From: Lampris incognitus
Lineage: Eukaryota; Chordata; Actinopteri; Lampriformes; Lampridae
DNA: 64,000 bases
NCBI RefSeq assembly: GCF_029633865.1
Contig: NC_079224.1
Span: 19,297,395-19,361,394 of the forward strand
Direction: 5' to 3'
The notes below the pieces were generated by a model that saw only the letters and a list, made by a program, of their open reading frames with translations, ran no database searches and was not told where the DNA came from. Below, one piece after another: positions 50,728 through 63,600 of the stretch (positions are counted from its first letter, which is position 1; the number at the start of each line of letters is the position of its first letter). The translations under genes and the position numbers were made by a program.

Positions 50728-53700
50728 GTACGAACTGACCATGACGACCCCATCCGACACGGAGAGCGTACCGGCCCGCCCGCTTCGAGCAGCCCTCATC
50801 GAACAGATCCACCTGACTAACTCCCACACCCAGCAGCTAGATGCGGCCTCCGCCGCGGTGAGAGATCTTCAGACTTGGGTTCCGCCCCTCCAGGCCTGTG
50901 TGGGTAACCTAACGAGGCAGCAGGCGGCGTTGGCGAGCCAACAAGCAGAGATCCTGCGGCAGTTGCAAACCATCACGGCAGCTTTCACCATCCAGCCGCC
51001 GGTCAAGCCTGCCCCTGGAGTCGTGGGTAACCCGCCCCCTGGGCCTGCGGCCCCGGTTAACCCTGTGGGGCTCAACCCAGTTCCCCGGTAGCCCTGCCTC
51101 TCCAGCCCACGACCGTTTGATGGCGACTTTGAAACCTGTGCCACGTTCATCATGCAGTGTGAGCTTGTCTTCCTGCACCAACCCAGCATGTTCACGTCTG
51201 ATGCTGCCCGGGTCGCTTACGTGACCAACCTGCTCACAGGCCGAGCAGCTCAGTGGGCCACTGCTTCCTGGTCCATGAAGGCCAGTTTCTGCCTCACCTA
51301 CGAGGCCTTTGAGGCGGAACTACGGAAGGTTTTCCACCATCCAGTCGGTGGCCAGGACCCTGGTGCTCGGCTGAGCAGTATCCAGCAGGGCAGTGGCAGT
51401 GTCACAGACTACTCGGTGGAGTTCAGGCTGGCCGCAGCTGAGAGCGGCTGGAACGACCGGTCACTTCGGGTCACCTTCCGGAGAGGTCTCAGCGAGGCTG
51501 TTAAGGACCAGCTAGCCACCCGGGAGGAGCCCACCTCCCTCGAGGACCTGATCAAGCTCGCCATCCGCATTGACGGACGCCTCCGGGAGAGGAGGCGCGA
51601 GCGAGCCCTGCGTGGATCCCCCTCCATTCCCCAGTCGTCCAGCACTCCTAACAGGATCCCTACTCCTGTTCACCCCACTTTCCCCCAGACCACAACGGGG
51701 GAGGAACCTATGCAGCTGGGGCGCATGCGCCTTAGTCCGGCCGAACGGGAGGCCCGGTTCAAGGCGGGTCAATGCCTCTACTGTGGCCAGAAGGGACATC
51801 TGATCAGCGGTTGCCCCACTCGGCCAAAAGACGGCTCACTGGGGCCCTGGGAGATCCTAGTGAGCCGACTTTCCTTTTCCCGCCGTCCTGCCCCACAGAA
51901 CCATCTAGTTAGCGTTACCCTGGCCTGGGCTGACCAGCAGCTCACGGTGGGTGCACTCCTCGACTCGGGGGCTGATGAGTGTTTCCTGGACTCGGAGTTT
52001 GCGGCCCAGGCTAACATCCCGCTAGAGACGCTGGAGAAGCCCATGGAGGCCTTCGCGCTGGACGAGCGCTGCCTGGCCAGCGTCACCCAACGCACCCACC
52101 CTGTCTCTCTCACCATAGCAGGTAACCATGTGGAGAGACTTCGGTTCTACATCATCCAGTCCCCGTTAGTCCCTGTGATCCTAGGGCGCCCCTGGTTCGT
52201 GCAGCATGAGCCACACATCGCCTGGGCCTCCAGTACCATCATGGAGTGGAGCTCCTCCTGTCATGCCCAATGTCTCCAGGCTGCTCCCGCCCCATCCCCC
52301 CGACGTGCCCCTAGTACCCTGCCGCCCGACCTCTCCTCTGTTCCCCCTGAGTACCATGAGTTAGGTGAGGTTTTCAGCAAGACCCGGGCCCAGTCTGTTC
52401 CTCCTCATCGACCTTATGACTGTGCTATCGACCTCCACTCTGGGGCACCCCTTCCCAACAGTCGTCTGTACAGTCTGACCATCCCCGAGAAAGCTGCGAT
52501 GGACGAGTACATCTCCGAGTCCTTGGCAGCGGGGCTCATTCGGCCCTCGTCCTCCCAGGTGGCAGCTGGATTCTTTTTCGTGAAGAAGAAGGACGGGGGC
52601 CTCCGACCCTGCATTGACTATCACCAACTCAATGAGATAACTGTCAAGAACAAGTACCCCCTTCCTCTCATGAGTTCCACCCTTGAGCCCCTCACCCAGG
52701 CTACAGTCTTCACTAAGCTGGACCTCCGGTGTGCCTATCATCTGGAAGGGGGACGAGTGGAAGATAGCCTTTAAGGCGCCCCGGGGTCATTATTAGTACC
52801 TGGTCATGCCGTTCGGCCTCACCAACGCCCCGGCGGTATTCCAGGCTCTCATGAATAACATTCTCCGTGACATGCTCGACGAGTTTGTGGTGGTGTACCT
52901 CGATGACATCCTCATCTTCTCCAGGACCCTCGAGGAACATGTCCAGCATCTCCGCCGGGTACTCGAACGTCTCCTCCGGAACCGGCTCTTCGTCAAGGCA
53001 GAGAAGTGCCGGTTCCATTCCCCTTCCGTTGACTACCTGGGCTTCGTCGTTGAGAGGGGACAGACCGGGGCCGACCTTCGCAAGATCCAGGCTGTGGTGG
53101 ACTGGCCCGATCCCACATCATGGAAGGAATTACAGAGCTTCCTCGGGTTTGCGAACTTCTATCGGAGGTTCATCCGGAACTATAGCTGCGTGGCAGAACC
53201 TCTCACCAGGCTGACCTCCCCCTCCCAGCTGTTCATCTGGTCCCCGGCTGCCCGCTCTGCGTTCCAGTCCCTCAAGGAGAGGTTCACTAGCACCCCGGTC
53301 CTGCTCCACCCCGACCCCAAGAGGCAGTTCATCGTAGAGGTGGACGCTTCGGACACCGGGTTGGGGGCTGTCCTCTCCCAGCGGTCAGCGTCTGACCAGA
53401 AGGTCCACCCATGCGCCTTCTTCTCTCGCCGGTTCCTCCCCACCGAGGAGAACTACGATGTCGGGAACCGGGAGCTGCTGGCAGTGGTGGCTGCTCTGGA
53501 GGAGTGGCGCCGTTGGCTGGAGGGGGCGGAACAGCCGTTCACCATCTGGACGGATCATAAGAACTTGACGTTCATCCGGGCAACCAAGCGCCTCAATGGT
53601 CGGCAGGCACGGTGGGCCAGCTTCCTCAGTCGGTTTGACTTCACGCTGACTTATCGCCCTGGGTCCCGCAACACGAAGGCAGACTCCCTGTCCCGACAAC

Positions 53701-55115
53701 ACCTGAGGAGGGAGCCAGCTACAGAGGAGCCGACTCCCATCCTTCCTGAGGCCAGGGTGGTTGGCGTGGTTACCTGGGGCATCAAGATCGTGGTCAGGCA
53801 GGCGTTGCGCTCCCATCCCGCCCCGAGCCACATCCCTCCACACCGCCTATTCATCCCGGACGCAGTCCGGCCCCGGGTTCTCCAGCGGGGCCATGCCAGT
53901 CAGTTTGCTTGCCATCCCGGTGTCCACCTCACCTTCACCTTTCTGGCTCGGCGTTTCTGGTGGCCCACCATGAGGAACGACGTCAGGGACTTCGTAGGGG
54001 CCTGCTCCATCTGTGCTGGCCCTGGTCCCATGTGGCGTTGGATTTTGTCTCCGGACTACCGCCCTCCCAGGGTAACACTGTGATCCTGACAGTGGTGGAC
54101 CGCTTCAGTAAGGGAGTGCACCTGGTGGCCCTCCCCAGACTGACATCGGCTTCTGAGATGGCGGACCTCCTGACGAGCCACGTGTTCCGTCTCCACTGCC
54201 TTCCCCTGGACGTCGTCTCGGACCGAGGGCCCCAGTTCGTTTCCCAGGTATGGCGGGCCTTTTGTAAGGGGTTGGGTGCCTCTGTTAGTCTCTCCTCTGG
54301 CTATCATCCACAGACTAACAGACAGACAGAGAGGATGAACCAGAGCATGGAGTCTGCCCTCCGGTGCGTGGCCGCCAAGAAGCCCAGCTCCTGGAGCCGG
54401 TTCCTCCTCTGGGTCAAGTATGCCATCAACTCCCTGGTCAGCTCTGCCACCGGCCTCTCACCTTTTGAGGTGTCCCTGGGCTACCAGCCGCCTCTCTTTG
54501 CTGCGCAGGAGTCGGAAGTGGCAGTTCCCTCCGTGCAGGCCCATCTGAACCGGTGTCGTCGCGTCTGGGAGGTGACCAGAGCCGCTCTGCTCCGGGCAGC
54601 TGAACGCGCCAGTCGGGGAGCCAACCGACGCCGGTCCCCAGCACTTACGTACCAACCAGGCCAAAGGGTGTGGCTGTCCTCGAAGGATCTCCCACTTCAG
54701 TCCACCGCGAAGAAGCTGAACCCCTGGTTTGTCGGGCCCTTTGGGATCAGGAAGGTTCTCAGCCCCGCGGCGGTGAGTCTTAAGCTTCCAGCTTCCTTGA
54801 AGACCCATCCCGTGTTTCATGTGTCTCGGGTTAAGCCTGTCTCCCACAGTCCTCTGAGGCCTCTGGCCCCGGCTCCGCCTCCCCCTGAGATCGTGGATGG
54901 GCACCCCCAGTGGAAGGTCCGCCGGCTGCTGGACGTCCGGCGCCGAGGACGGGGGTTCCAGTATTTGGTGGACTGGGAGGGCTACGGTCCGGAGGAACAT
55001 AGCTGGGTCTCCCGCCAGCTCATCCTGGACCCTGGGCTGCTCACTGAGTTCCATCATTCCCATCCCGACAAGCCGGGCAAGTCGCCTGGTGGCTCCCGTG
55101 GAGGGGGGGGGGTAC

Positions 55116-55530
55116 TGTTATGGCTCGCCCACCCCGCGCCGTGGCCCGCCCACCCCACGCCGGCAGCCAATCGGCTCGTCAGGGCCGGGCTTAGTCATCA
55201 GGGCTGGGCTTAAGTTTGGTGGCCTCCCACGTGCCCGTTGTCAGTTCCTGTTGTAACCTCCCCGCAGTAGCGGCGACTCTCCTCTCACGGTCCTTTTCTC
55301 TACGAACTCATCCCAGCCCTTGGTTCATGTTTTTCCCTTGCAAGGTTTCCCCGTGGAAGTATCCTGCCTTGTTCCCGTTTGGATTATCCGCGAGTTTTTT
55401 TCCCCCTTGGACTTTCCGTTTTTTCCTTGTCGCTCATTGCCTTCCTATTTTTGAATAAAGTACGCCAGTTTACGGCTAACCCCATCTCTGTCTGGTGTTG
55501 TGCGCTTGGGGTCTTCCACAAACCCTAACA
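55116..55530 (+). repeat. 3' LTR of the chromodomain Gypsy element
   Basis: 415 bp, about 98% identical to the 5' LTR by eye. Confidence 0.92.
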
Positions 55531-56513
55531 AGCTGATTGTAGATCATACATCTAGGTGGGTGTCTCTCTCTTTGTAGCAGCTGGTAGATTGGTTCTCCTA
55601 GTTCAGCAGCAGCACTCGATGAGGGAGAGGCATTTGGTGGGTGGTTTTCAGGCAAATTTCCAGCAGCTAAGTTAATCTCCTCACCAGGCAGGTTTCCGAC
55701 AGTTGTGCTGAGCTCCTTTTGCCGATCTCCACCAACAGGCTGTGCTGGTATAGGGACAAGGACTGCTGTTCTGACACTCTGTTCCATTGGTTGGGGTCCA
55801 TGTTCAGGCTCAATCTCTGGTCCCACATGTCTCTCATTAGTCATGGCAGGCATTATGGGGACCGGAAGTGGCTCGTAATGGAGGTCATATTCATCCCAAT
55901 TGTCTTCGTCAGACTCTTGAGGCTGCGATGCAGACTGGTGCCTCTTTCTCTGTTTACTTTTTCATTTTTAGCCATTTCTGGTTGTGTCTCAAAAGGTAAG
56001 TGATCACAGGACATGAGCAGATTTCTGTGAAGGACTCTGGAATATATCTTACCCCTTTCTGGTCTGACTTCATAAATCAGTAGTTCAGGCCCTATTTGTC
56101 TCACTATTGTGTGAACTGTGTTTTCCAAATAGTCATGGAGTTCACCTGGTCCTCCTTTTGGTGTCAGGTTTCTAATCAGGACACACTCACCAGGCTGTAA
56201 CACTGAACTCCTGACCTTTGCATCATAATACTTTTTGCTTCTTTCAGCAGTTTCTGTGCATTCTCGTTTACAATGGCGTATGCTTCCTCCATACCTTGTT
56301 TCCATTTCTTCACATAATCTCGCTGGTCACTAGAACCTGACTCTGTGTACAGTCCGAAGAGTATATCAACTGGAAGTCTTGATGAGCTCCTGAACAAAAG
56401 GTAGAAAGGTGAGTAAGTAGCCTGTCACTTCACATCGGGTACAGTCATAAGCATACACCAATTTGTTCAGAGACTCCTTCCAGTTTGATTTCTGCATCTC
56501 AGTCAGTGTCTTT

Positions 56514-56923
56514 TTTCCCCCTCCTTTTTCTCCCCAATTGTACTTGGCCGATTACCCCACTCTTCCGAGCCATCCCGGTCACTGCTCCCCCCCCTGCCGA
56601 TCTGGGGAGGGCTGATACACGTGGAGTCATCAGCCGCTGCTTTTCACCTGACAGTAAGGAGTTTTGCCAGGGGGACGTAGCGCATGGGAGGATCACGCTA
56701 TTCTCCCAAGTTCCAACCCCGTCCCGAACATGCGCCCCGATCGACCAGAGGAGGCGCTAGTGCAACGACCAGGACACATACCCACATCCGGCTTCCCACC
56801 CGCAGACACGGCCAATTGTGTCTGTAGGGGCGCCCGACCAAGCCGGAGGTAACATGGGGATTCGAACCGCAGATCCCCATGTTGGTAGGTGACAGAATAG
56901 ACCGCTACGCTACCCAGACGCCC
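56514..56923 (-). mobile_element. tRNA-derived SINE, second family, with perfect 16-bp duplication
   Basis: Target duplication CTCAGTCAGTGTCTTT at 56498-56513 and 56924-56939. On the minus strand the head reads gggtagcgtagcggtctattc. Inserted in the older Gypsy element. Confidence 0.92.
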
Positions 56924-58200
56924 CTCAGTCAGTGTCTTTAGCATCTGCAACAATGTTCTGTTCATATGCTCCACTTGACCGTTCCCCATTGGGTGATAGG
57001 GTGTTGTCCTGGATCCGGCCATGCCACTGAGTTTCTTTAGCCGAGTGAACAACTGATTTTCGAATTCTCCTCCTTGGTCGTGGTTGATGCGGGAAGGGAA
57101 ACCAAACTTCAGGGCAAAGTCATTGAAAATTAGATTTGCAACAGTTTTTCCTGACTTTGATGTGGTGGCATATGCTTGGCCAAAGCGCACGAAATGATCC
57201 TGAATGACAAGGATGTACTCATATCCACCCTTGCATCGGTCGAGATGGAGGAAATCAATACATACCAGTTCAAAGGGCTGTGTTGTCACGATATTTTTCA
57301 TGGGAGCTCTCGTTTCATGGCATGGCTTTTTCTGCTTCAGACAGATGCAGGTTTTAGTCACATAGTGCTCAATGTCGGCTTGCATATATGGCCAGAAAAA
57401 GTGGTCACGTACTAGAGATAAGGTGCAGTCAGCACCTTGGTGTCCCATGTTAATATGCAGCTCCTGCAGTACTTTTCCTTTGTACTGCTCTGGGAGGACT
57501 AACTGTTTGTGGCTGTTCTGAACAAAATGCCGTCGCTGTCTATTGTCAGTTTGTCCCATTCTCTGAACAGGCATTTTGTCTTTGGCCTGATTGTCTTTAG
57601 CTCTCTACTTGGCGGTCTGGAACCTGACAGTTTACTCTCTAGTACAGGATGAATCATGGGATCAGATTTTTGTGCCTCTTTTAACTGATCTTTTGGTATG
57701 AGGCTGACTGATGTAGTGGCTGTCTCACCTGCAACTGAGACTGACATAGATGCAGCTGAAAATTACAGCGTTGCAAGGGGCTCTTTTTGTACCTCAACAG
57801 ATTGGATTGTGGCAGCAATGGTGTCAGGCGGCAGCTCCACAGAACATTCTCTCTTCAGCATCTCCACGGCCAGCGGCATCCTTTACAAAGTATCTGTGTC
57901 ACTGTTCTCTCTCCCTGGCCTGTACTTTATCGTAAAGTGGAAATCAGCCAATTCTTCAACCCACCTGGAAGTGGTTGAATTCAGTTTTGCAGTGGACAGG
58001 ATGTAGGTGAGCGGGTCATTATCACTATACACAGTGAAGGTTGGAGCATAGTACAGATAATCGCGGAACTTGTCAGTGATTGCCCACTTTAAAGCAAGAA
58101 ATTCCACCTTGCCTGCATGGTAGCGATAGTTCTTCTCAGCTGCTGTTAATGTGCGAGAGCCATAGGCAATGACCCTAAGCTTGCCATCTTGCTTTTTGTT

Positions 58201-58706
58201 CTCTGGATATTTTGAGAAAAATTTACAAATTCCCAGTAAATTATCTATTCAGGGTGTACAACATATCTACTACCTTTTCCTGTAGCTCTTCCACGGTTGT
58301 CATCGTGTTGAAAGGGCAGGAGGGACTTTGACTGTGCAGGAGTCAACTCTGAACTGGGACGTCTTTACTGTCCCCAATGAGCTCTGAGTGGCTTCAGATG
58401 AAGTGTACTCAACCCCCAGCTTCCAGCTCTCCTTAAGCAGTAACACTTTCCTCACTGCAGCCTGCCTGGGTGAGTGTGGGGATTCAGGCTGTTCTCCTTC
58501 CCCGGTTGTAGTAAAATGTACGAAAAGTAATGCACAAAAATTCGTATGTGACGCACGTCAGGGACCTCACCCTAACCCTAACCCCTAGGGTTGCCCCCCC
58601 CCCGAAGAACAGCCACACCCCCGGCCCCCACAGCCCTGCGCCCGTCTGCCTCCAAGTGGTACCTTCCATCAAGCCATAGCTGTAGGTTGCACACCAATTG
58701 CTGTGC
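58201..58706. other. Unassigned DNA with a short telomere-like run
   Basis: Contains ccctaaccctaacccctag at 58569-58587 and a C-run. No supported gene. Confidence 0.4.
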
Positions 58707-59470
58707 TCATTTGCAGGCATTTCCTCGCCCGCATTTTAGTAGTTTGGCTGAAGTGGCCGCACTAATTGGTTTTCCAAATGTGGGCAACACTGAAATCAGT
58801 GCACTGTTGGTCGTAATCTTTTTATAAGAGGAGACAAGAGATTTTATGGGTGCCTGGAATGTTTCATCCTGTCTCCGTTTCTCCAACAGCCCCTCAAACA
58901 TACTTTTGAGGCGATCCTCAAGGTGCTCTCTTTGACTGACTGATCCTTCTCCAGGTGGTGAGCCTTCTCCCGGTGGTGAGCCTTCTGCAGGTGTTGCGCC
59001 ACTTTGTTCTTGGTTGCCTATTTGACAAGAGCAAAGAGTCTTAATCTCAGATCGTATTTGTATATGTTACATGAAACAATGCATATTACTCATAAACACT
59101 GCACAGGTCTTGACATTAAGGCAAATTTGTATCTGGCAATTTGTGTCTTTTACTGTTTTGGATTGGTGTATTCCCTGCCTGCCTACTGGCCCTACCACTA
59201 AACAGTTTAATCATCTGGCTCGAGGTGGCCTAGAGTGTTGAAAATGGTAATGTCAAGCCCTGCTGCACAATACTCACTTGCAATGGATGGAGTTTGCTCA
59301 AAGATTTCCTCCCTCTCAAACTCTAACCTCATGATGCGCCAGTATCCCCAAATCATCTTGTTTCTCGCAAATATGACACAACTTAATTGGCATAGCTTCC
59401 TCCTCTCTCTCTTCTTCTTCCTCTCTCACCTCTCCTTCTTTCGGTAGTCTACCTTTATTGATATGAAAGT
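58707..59470 (-). pseudogene. Unrecognised exon-like blocks
   Basis: On the minus strand an open block ending at 59278 with a donor (gcaa|gtgagt) reads MIWGYWRIMRLEFEREEIFE. The next block, 59017-58707, has an acceptor and matching phase, and continues NQEQSGATPAEG, two GSPPGEG repeats, EDRLKSMFEGLLEKRRQDET, then ISVLPTFGKPIS, to a stop. The two join in frame. I do not recognise the family. It could be a host gene piece or an unknown mobile-element gene; upstream and downstream partners were not found. Confidence 0.35.
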
Positions 59471-60109
59471 ATAAATGTTAGACATGCTCGTCCCATTACG
59501 GAGAGCTAGCATAGCTAGCATAGCTCGTCCAATTATGTTGGCATGACTACAGAGCTGATTGAAGCTAGAATTGACTGTGTTGGTAATAGCTGATGTAGAA
59601 CGTAGGCCTTCTCTATTCCTGTTACGTTATACAAAAACATTCATATAACATTATCAGTTCATAAACATTAAGGTCTTAACGCTCGCAAAATTCGTATTCG
59701 TATAACTATACGTTAGCAAAAGTTAACGTATTAACGCTTGCTTACCTTTTATGCTCGTCTATGAGCCTTCGAAGGCTCGTTAATATTAATAAAAGAAGTG
59801 CTGCCTGATTGGCCGGTGAAACTTCGCTGCTCGCGCTTGTCAAGACATCCTGAGGAGACGAGCGTAAGCAGAGCGGTTGAAAAACAGAGTGGCGATACTC
59901 CCATAGGCTCCCATTTTTAAAAATGGCGGATACTTTTCCGGCCAGATTCCGGGTTATTGGGACCATGAATAGTTCCAAACATTGATGTTCACAGCATTGC
60001 TTTCCATTGTGTATCAAGCCATTTCAGCGGTAAATTGATCAGTTAGGAGGCAGGATTTTTGATAATTCCCTCCATTTACTGCATTACCTGTCATTAGTAT
60101 AGTAAATAC
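59471..60109. other. AT-rich region without recognised features
   Basis: Includes a CpG-containing stretch near 59,820-59,960 that might be a promoter for the minus-strand blocks. Nothing else supported. Confidence 0.4.
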
Positions 60110-60485
60110 TGTTATAAAATACTAATAAGACACGTTAGTCCCTAGCTAACGAGTCTGACCCTTTAGCCGAGCGGTTAGTGATGTCGCCTTGTGGTGCAGT
60201 ACACCTCGTATCGAATCCCGCACCGTGCAAGAAAATAACCGGTTACATTGGTGGCAGCGGTGGGATCCGGAAGTGTGCAGATTCTCAGAAGTCTCTTCGG
60301 AGCGCGGGAATAACAAAGCGCGAGGGCGCGCTTCCGGGGAGGGTGACGACTGTAAACTACTAATAAGACACGTTAGTTCCTAGCTAATGGGTCTGACCCT
60401 TTAGCCGAGCGGTTAGTGATATCGCCTTGTGGTGCAGTACACCTCGTATCGAATCCCGCACCGGGCAAGAAAATAACCGGTTACA
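60110..60485 (+). mobile_element. Short LTR-like element (TRIM-like) with pol III-type boxes in its repeats
   Basis: Direct repeats 60110-60247 and 60351-60485 (about 135 bp, TGT...TTACA) flank about 100 bp. Directly after the first comes ttggtggcagcggtgggat, which looks like a primer-binding site, and before the second a purine-rich tract. No coding capacity. Each repeat carries a tRNA-like A box (ttagccgagcggttagtg) and B box (tatcgaatccc). No clear target duplication. Fossil. Confidence 0.6.
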
Positions 60486-60669
60486 CTATTATTTTATAAC
60501 TTATTATTGTTAACGTAATGACCGAACTAGGTCAGCTACCGGGCTAGCATGTTTGACGAATTTCTGTCAAATCAGTTTTTAATATGTCAAGGAATGAAGG
60601 TTAACGTTAAGAAGAAGTGTAGGTTTATGATTACAGGTTGTTAATGATTACAGGTTGTTAATACACCTG
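60486..60669. other. Short spacer before the 3' Gypsy element
   Basis: AT-rich, with a small duplication (gattacaggttgttaat twice near 60,628-60,662). Confidence 0.5.
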
Positions 60670-63600
60670 TGTGGTGACCCACATCTATATAACTAGAGAC
60701 ATTCACCTGAGAATGAGAGAGAATGCACTTCCGCTTCCGGTCCAGAGAGTTCAGTGTCGTTGTCGAATATATGACATGTAAAGTTGGAGCTAGTAAACTA
60801 CCTGGACTACGTCTACTCTCACGTCTCCTGTCTCGTTGTTTTCTAACTCCACATTGGTGACCCCGACGTGATCGAACAACTAATACGAGTATGTTTGACA
60901 ACGACGACGCCGGTGCTAACAACATGGCTATTGCTAACGCTAGCATTTACACCGCTACTGTGAAGCTACCCTACTTTTGGCAGCATAATCCACGGCCGTG
61001 GTTTCAACATGTGGAAGCCCAGTTCCAGCTGAGAGGGATAACGCAGGATGCAACGCAGTACTTCCACGTAGTGGCGGCGTTAGACGCATCGACAACGGCG
61101 CGAGCAATGACACTGTTGGAAGCTCCGCCAGCTGCTGGCAAGTACAATGCTATAAAGACATTCCTCCTGAAACTATTTGAACTGTCGGAGCTGGAGAAGG
61201 CAGACCGTTTACTGTCCCCGAATGGCCTCGGCGACGGCAAACCGTCTGATTTAATGGAAAAAATGCTGTCTGTGCTGGGATCGGCTGATCCGGCCTTTCT
61301 TTTCACACACATTTTTCTGAGGCAGCTCCCCGCACCTGTACGCACAGCACTGGCCAGTTCTCCTCTCGCCGCCTCCAAGGACTACCGTTCTCTGGCTGCT
61401 GAAGCAGACAGGGTTTTCCTGGCCAACCGGCAACAGTTTGTGCATGCCCTGCTACCCCACCAGACCGCCCCACCACCACCTGTGTATGACTATATGGACA
61501 CCGCGGCTGCGGTGACAGCCCGCCGCCAACCTGACGACGGGCTCTGTTATTACCATGCCAGGTTTGGGGCAAAAGCAAAACGGTGTCGCAAACCCTGCAG
61601 TTACAGGGTTCAGGGAAACGCCAAGGCCGGCGCTTGTTAACGGCTATGGGCGCCGGCCGTGACTGCAAGCTGTTGTTCATCAGAGACTCCTTGTCGGGCC
61701 GGCGGCTGCTGGTTGACTCTGGCGCTCAACGCAGCATACTACCAGCACAAGCTGTGGACACGATGACCGACAGTCACGGCCCCCAGATGGACGCCGCCAA
61801 CGGCACGTCCATTCGGACGTACGGTATCAGACATGTGGACGTGTGTTTTGGCGGCCGACGTTTCGGCTGGGACTTTGTGATGGCTGCTGTATCCACCCCG
61901 CTCCTAGGTGCGGATTTCCTCTGTGCTTTCAACCTGCTGGTGGATGTTAAAAACTGTCGCGTGATTGATGCCGTCTCTTTTGCGTCATACCCCTGCACGC
62001 TTGGGGGCGCTGGAGCGCTGTGCCTCGCTAACACACTCTCCACCGGGGATCCATACCAACGCCTGCCCGCAAATTTCCCCGAGCTGACCACACCCACCTT
62101 CTCCTCGGCGGTGGCCAAGCACGGCGTGGAACATCATATCACCACAGTGGGGCCCCCAGTTTACGCCCGGGCCCGACGCCTCGACTCGGCCAAGCTCGCA
62201 ATAGCCAGGGAGGAGTTTTCGACTATGGAGCGCCTCGGCATTGTCCGCCGTTCTGACAGCCCGTGGGCTTCCCCTCTTCACATGGTTACTAAGGCCAACG
62301 GGGGTTGGCGCCCGTGCGGGGACTACCGTCGCCTAAACAATGCCACGACCCCCGACCGGTACCCCATACCGCACATACAAGATTTCTCTACCCACCTGGC
62401 GGGCGCTGCCATCTATTCCAAAATCGACTTAGTGCGGGGGTATCACCAAGTGCCGGTCCACCCACTGGATGTCCCAAAAACGGCTGTCATCACACCCTTT
62501 GGGCTCTTTGAGTTTTTACGTATGCCTTTCGGCCTTAAAGGGGCGGCGCAGACGTTTCAGCGCGTTATGGATTCTGTGCTCCGTGACATGCCATTTTTGT
62601 TTGTGTACTTAGACGACATCCTCGTGGCCAGCGCGTCGGCGGAGGAACACATGACACACCTCAGACAGCTGTTTGACAGGCTCAGCGAACACGGCCTCAT
62701 CATCAACCCAGCTAAGTGTCAGTTCGGGGAGTCGTCCATCACCTTCCTCGGGCACCACATCACTCCACAGGGGGCCGTTCCCCTCCCTGCCAGGGTTGAG
62801 GCTGTCACCATGTTCCCCCGCCCCCGCACTGTACAGTCGCTGCAGGAATTCCTGGGCATGGTGAACTTTTATAACCGTTTCCTGCCCCGTGCCGCCCACA
62901 TCATGCGTCCCCTGTATGAGGCCCTGCGGGGTAAGAAGTCTAAGGACGAGCTGCACTGGTCTTCGGGGATGGACGAGGCTTTTGTGGCCGCCAAGACCGC
63001 GCTGGCCAACGCTGCGCTGCTAGCTCACCCGTCGCCTGCCGCCCCCATAGCCCTTACAACGGATGCCTCCGACTACGCCGTGGGGGCCGTGTGTGAGCAG
63101 TGGGTGGGGGGGGGGGGCTGGCAGCCGTTGGCGTTCTTCAGTAAACAACTCCGTGAGAGCGAGCGCAAATACAGCACCTTTGATAGGGAACTACTGGGTC
63201 TCTTCCTCGCAACCAGACACTTTAGGTTCCTATTGGAGGGCCGACAGTTCACCGCTTTCGTGGACCACAAACCGCTGACGTTCTGTATGGCCAAAACCTC
63301 AGAACCGTGGTCTGGGCGTCAGCAGCGTCATCTCGCGGCGGTTTCCGAGTTTACCACGGACATACAACACGTGTCGGGCAAGGATAACTCCGTCGCCGAC
63401 TGCCTTTCACGGGCGGTTGTTAACGCCGTTCACTTGGGACTCGACTACGCCGCTATGGCAGCGGACCAAGCCAAGGACGCGACCGTTCAAGACTACCGGT
63501 CGACCCCTACGGCGCTACGGCTGGAGGACGTGACGTTCGACGCGGCCAACACCACCCTCCTCTGTGACATCTCCACCGGTCAACCGCGCCCCCTGGTGCC

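Larger units (their letters stand above)
50314..55530 (+). mobile_element. Ty3/Gypsy LTR retrotransposon with chromodomain, nearly whole (fossil)
   Basis: LTRs 50314-50727 and 55116-55530, both TGTTATGG...CCTAACA, differ at about nine sites, roughly 2%, so the insertion is recent. Target duplication AGCTG at 50309-50313 and 55531-55535. Parts in order: gag, zinc knuckle (CLYCGQKGHLISGC), protease (LLDSGADECF), reverse transcriptase ([10 protein letters not shown]), RNase H, integrase, and a C-terminal chromodomain ([16 protein letters not shown]). A G-run polypurine tract precedes the 3' LTR. The coding part has a few breaks. It sits inside an older Gypsy element of opposite orientation. Confidence 0.93.
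50105..58200 (-). mobile_element. Older Ty3/Gypsy element on the minus strand, broken and interrupted (fossil)
   Basis: RNase H (FLALKWAITDKFRDYL, YSDNDPLTYIL) and integrase (HHCC-type start, FELVCIDFLHLD, TTPYHPMGNGQVEHMNRTL) are readable on the minus strand at about 56,900-58,200, with C-terminal parts to 50,105. It is interrupted by the chromodomain Gypsy element (50314-55530) and a SINE (56514-56923). The gag-RT part was not found and LTRs were not identified. Several breaks; older than both inserts. Confidence 0.8.

Noticed and set aside
58569-58587. Interstitial telomere repeat
   Set aside because: Fewer than three CCCTAA units; chance or a small repair scar is as likely as a telomere remnant.
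60160-60225. tRNA gene-like sequence, repeated at 60,395
   Set aside because: A and B boxes are present, but the T-stem and acceptor stem do not pair well and the unit lies in a repeated LTR-like element.
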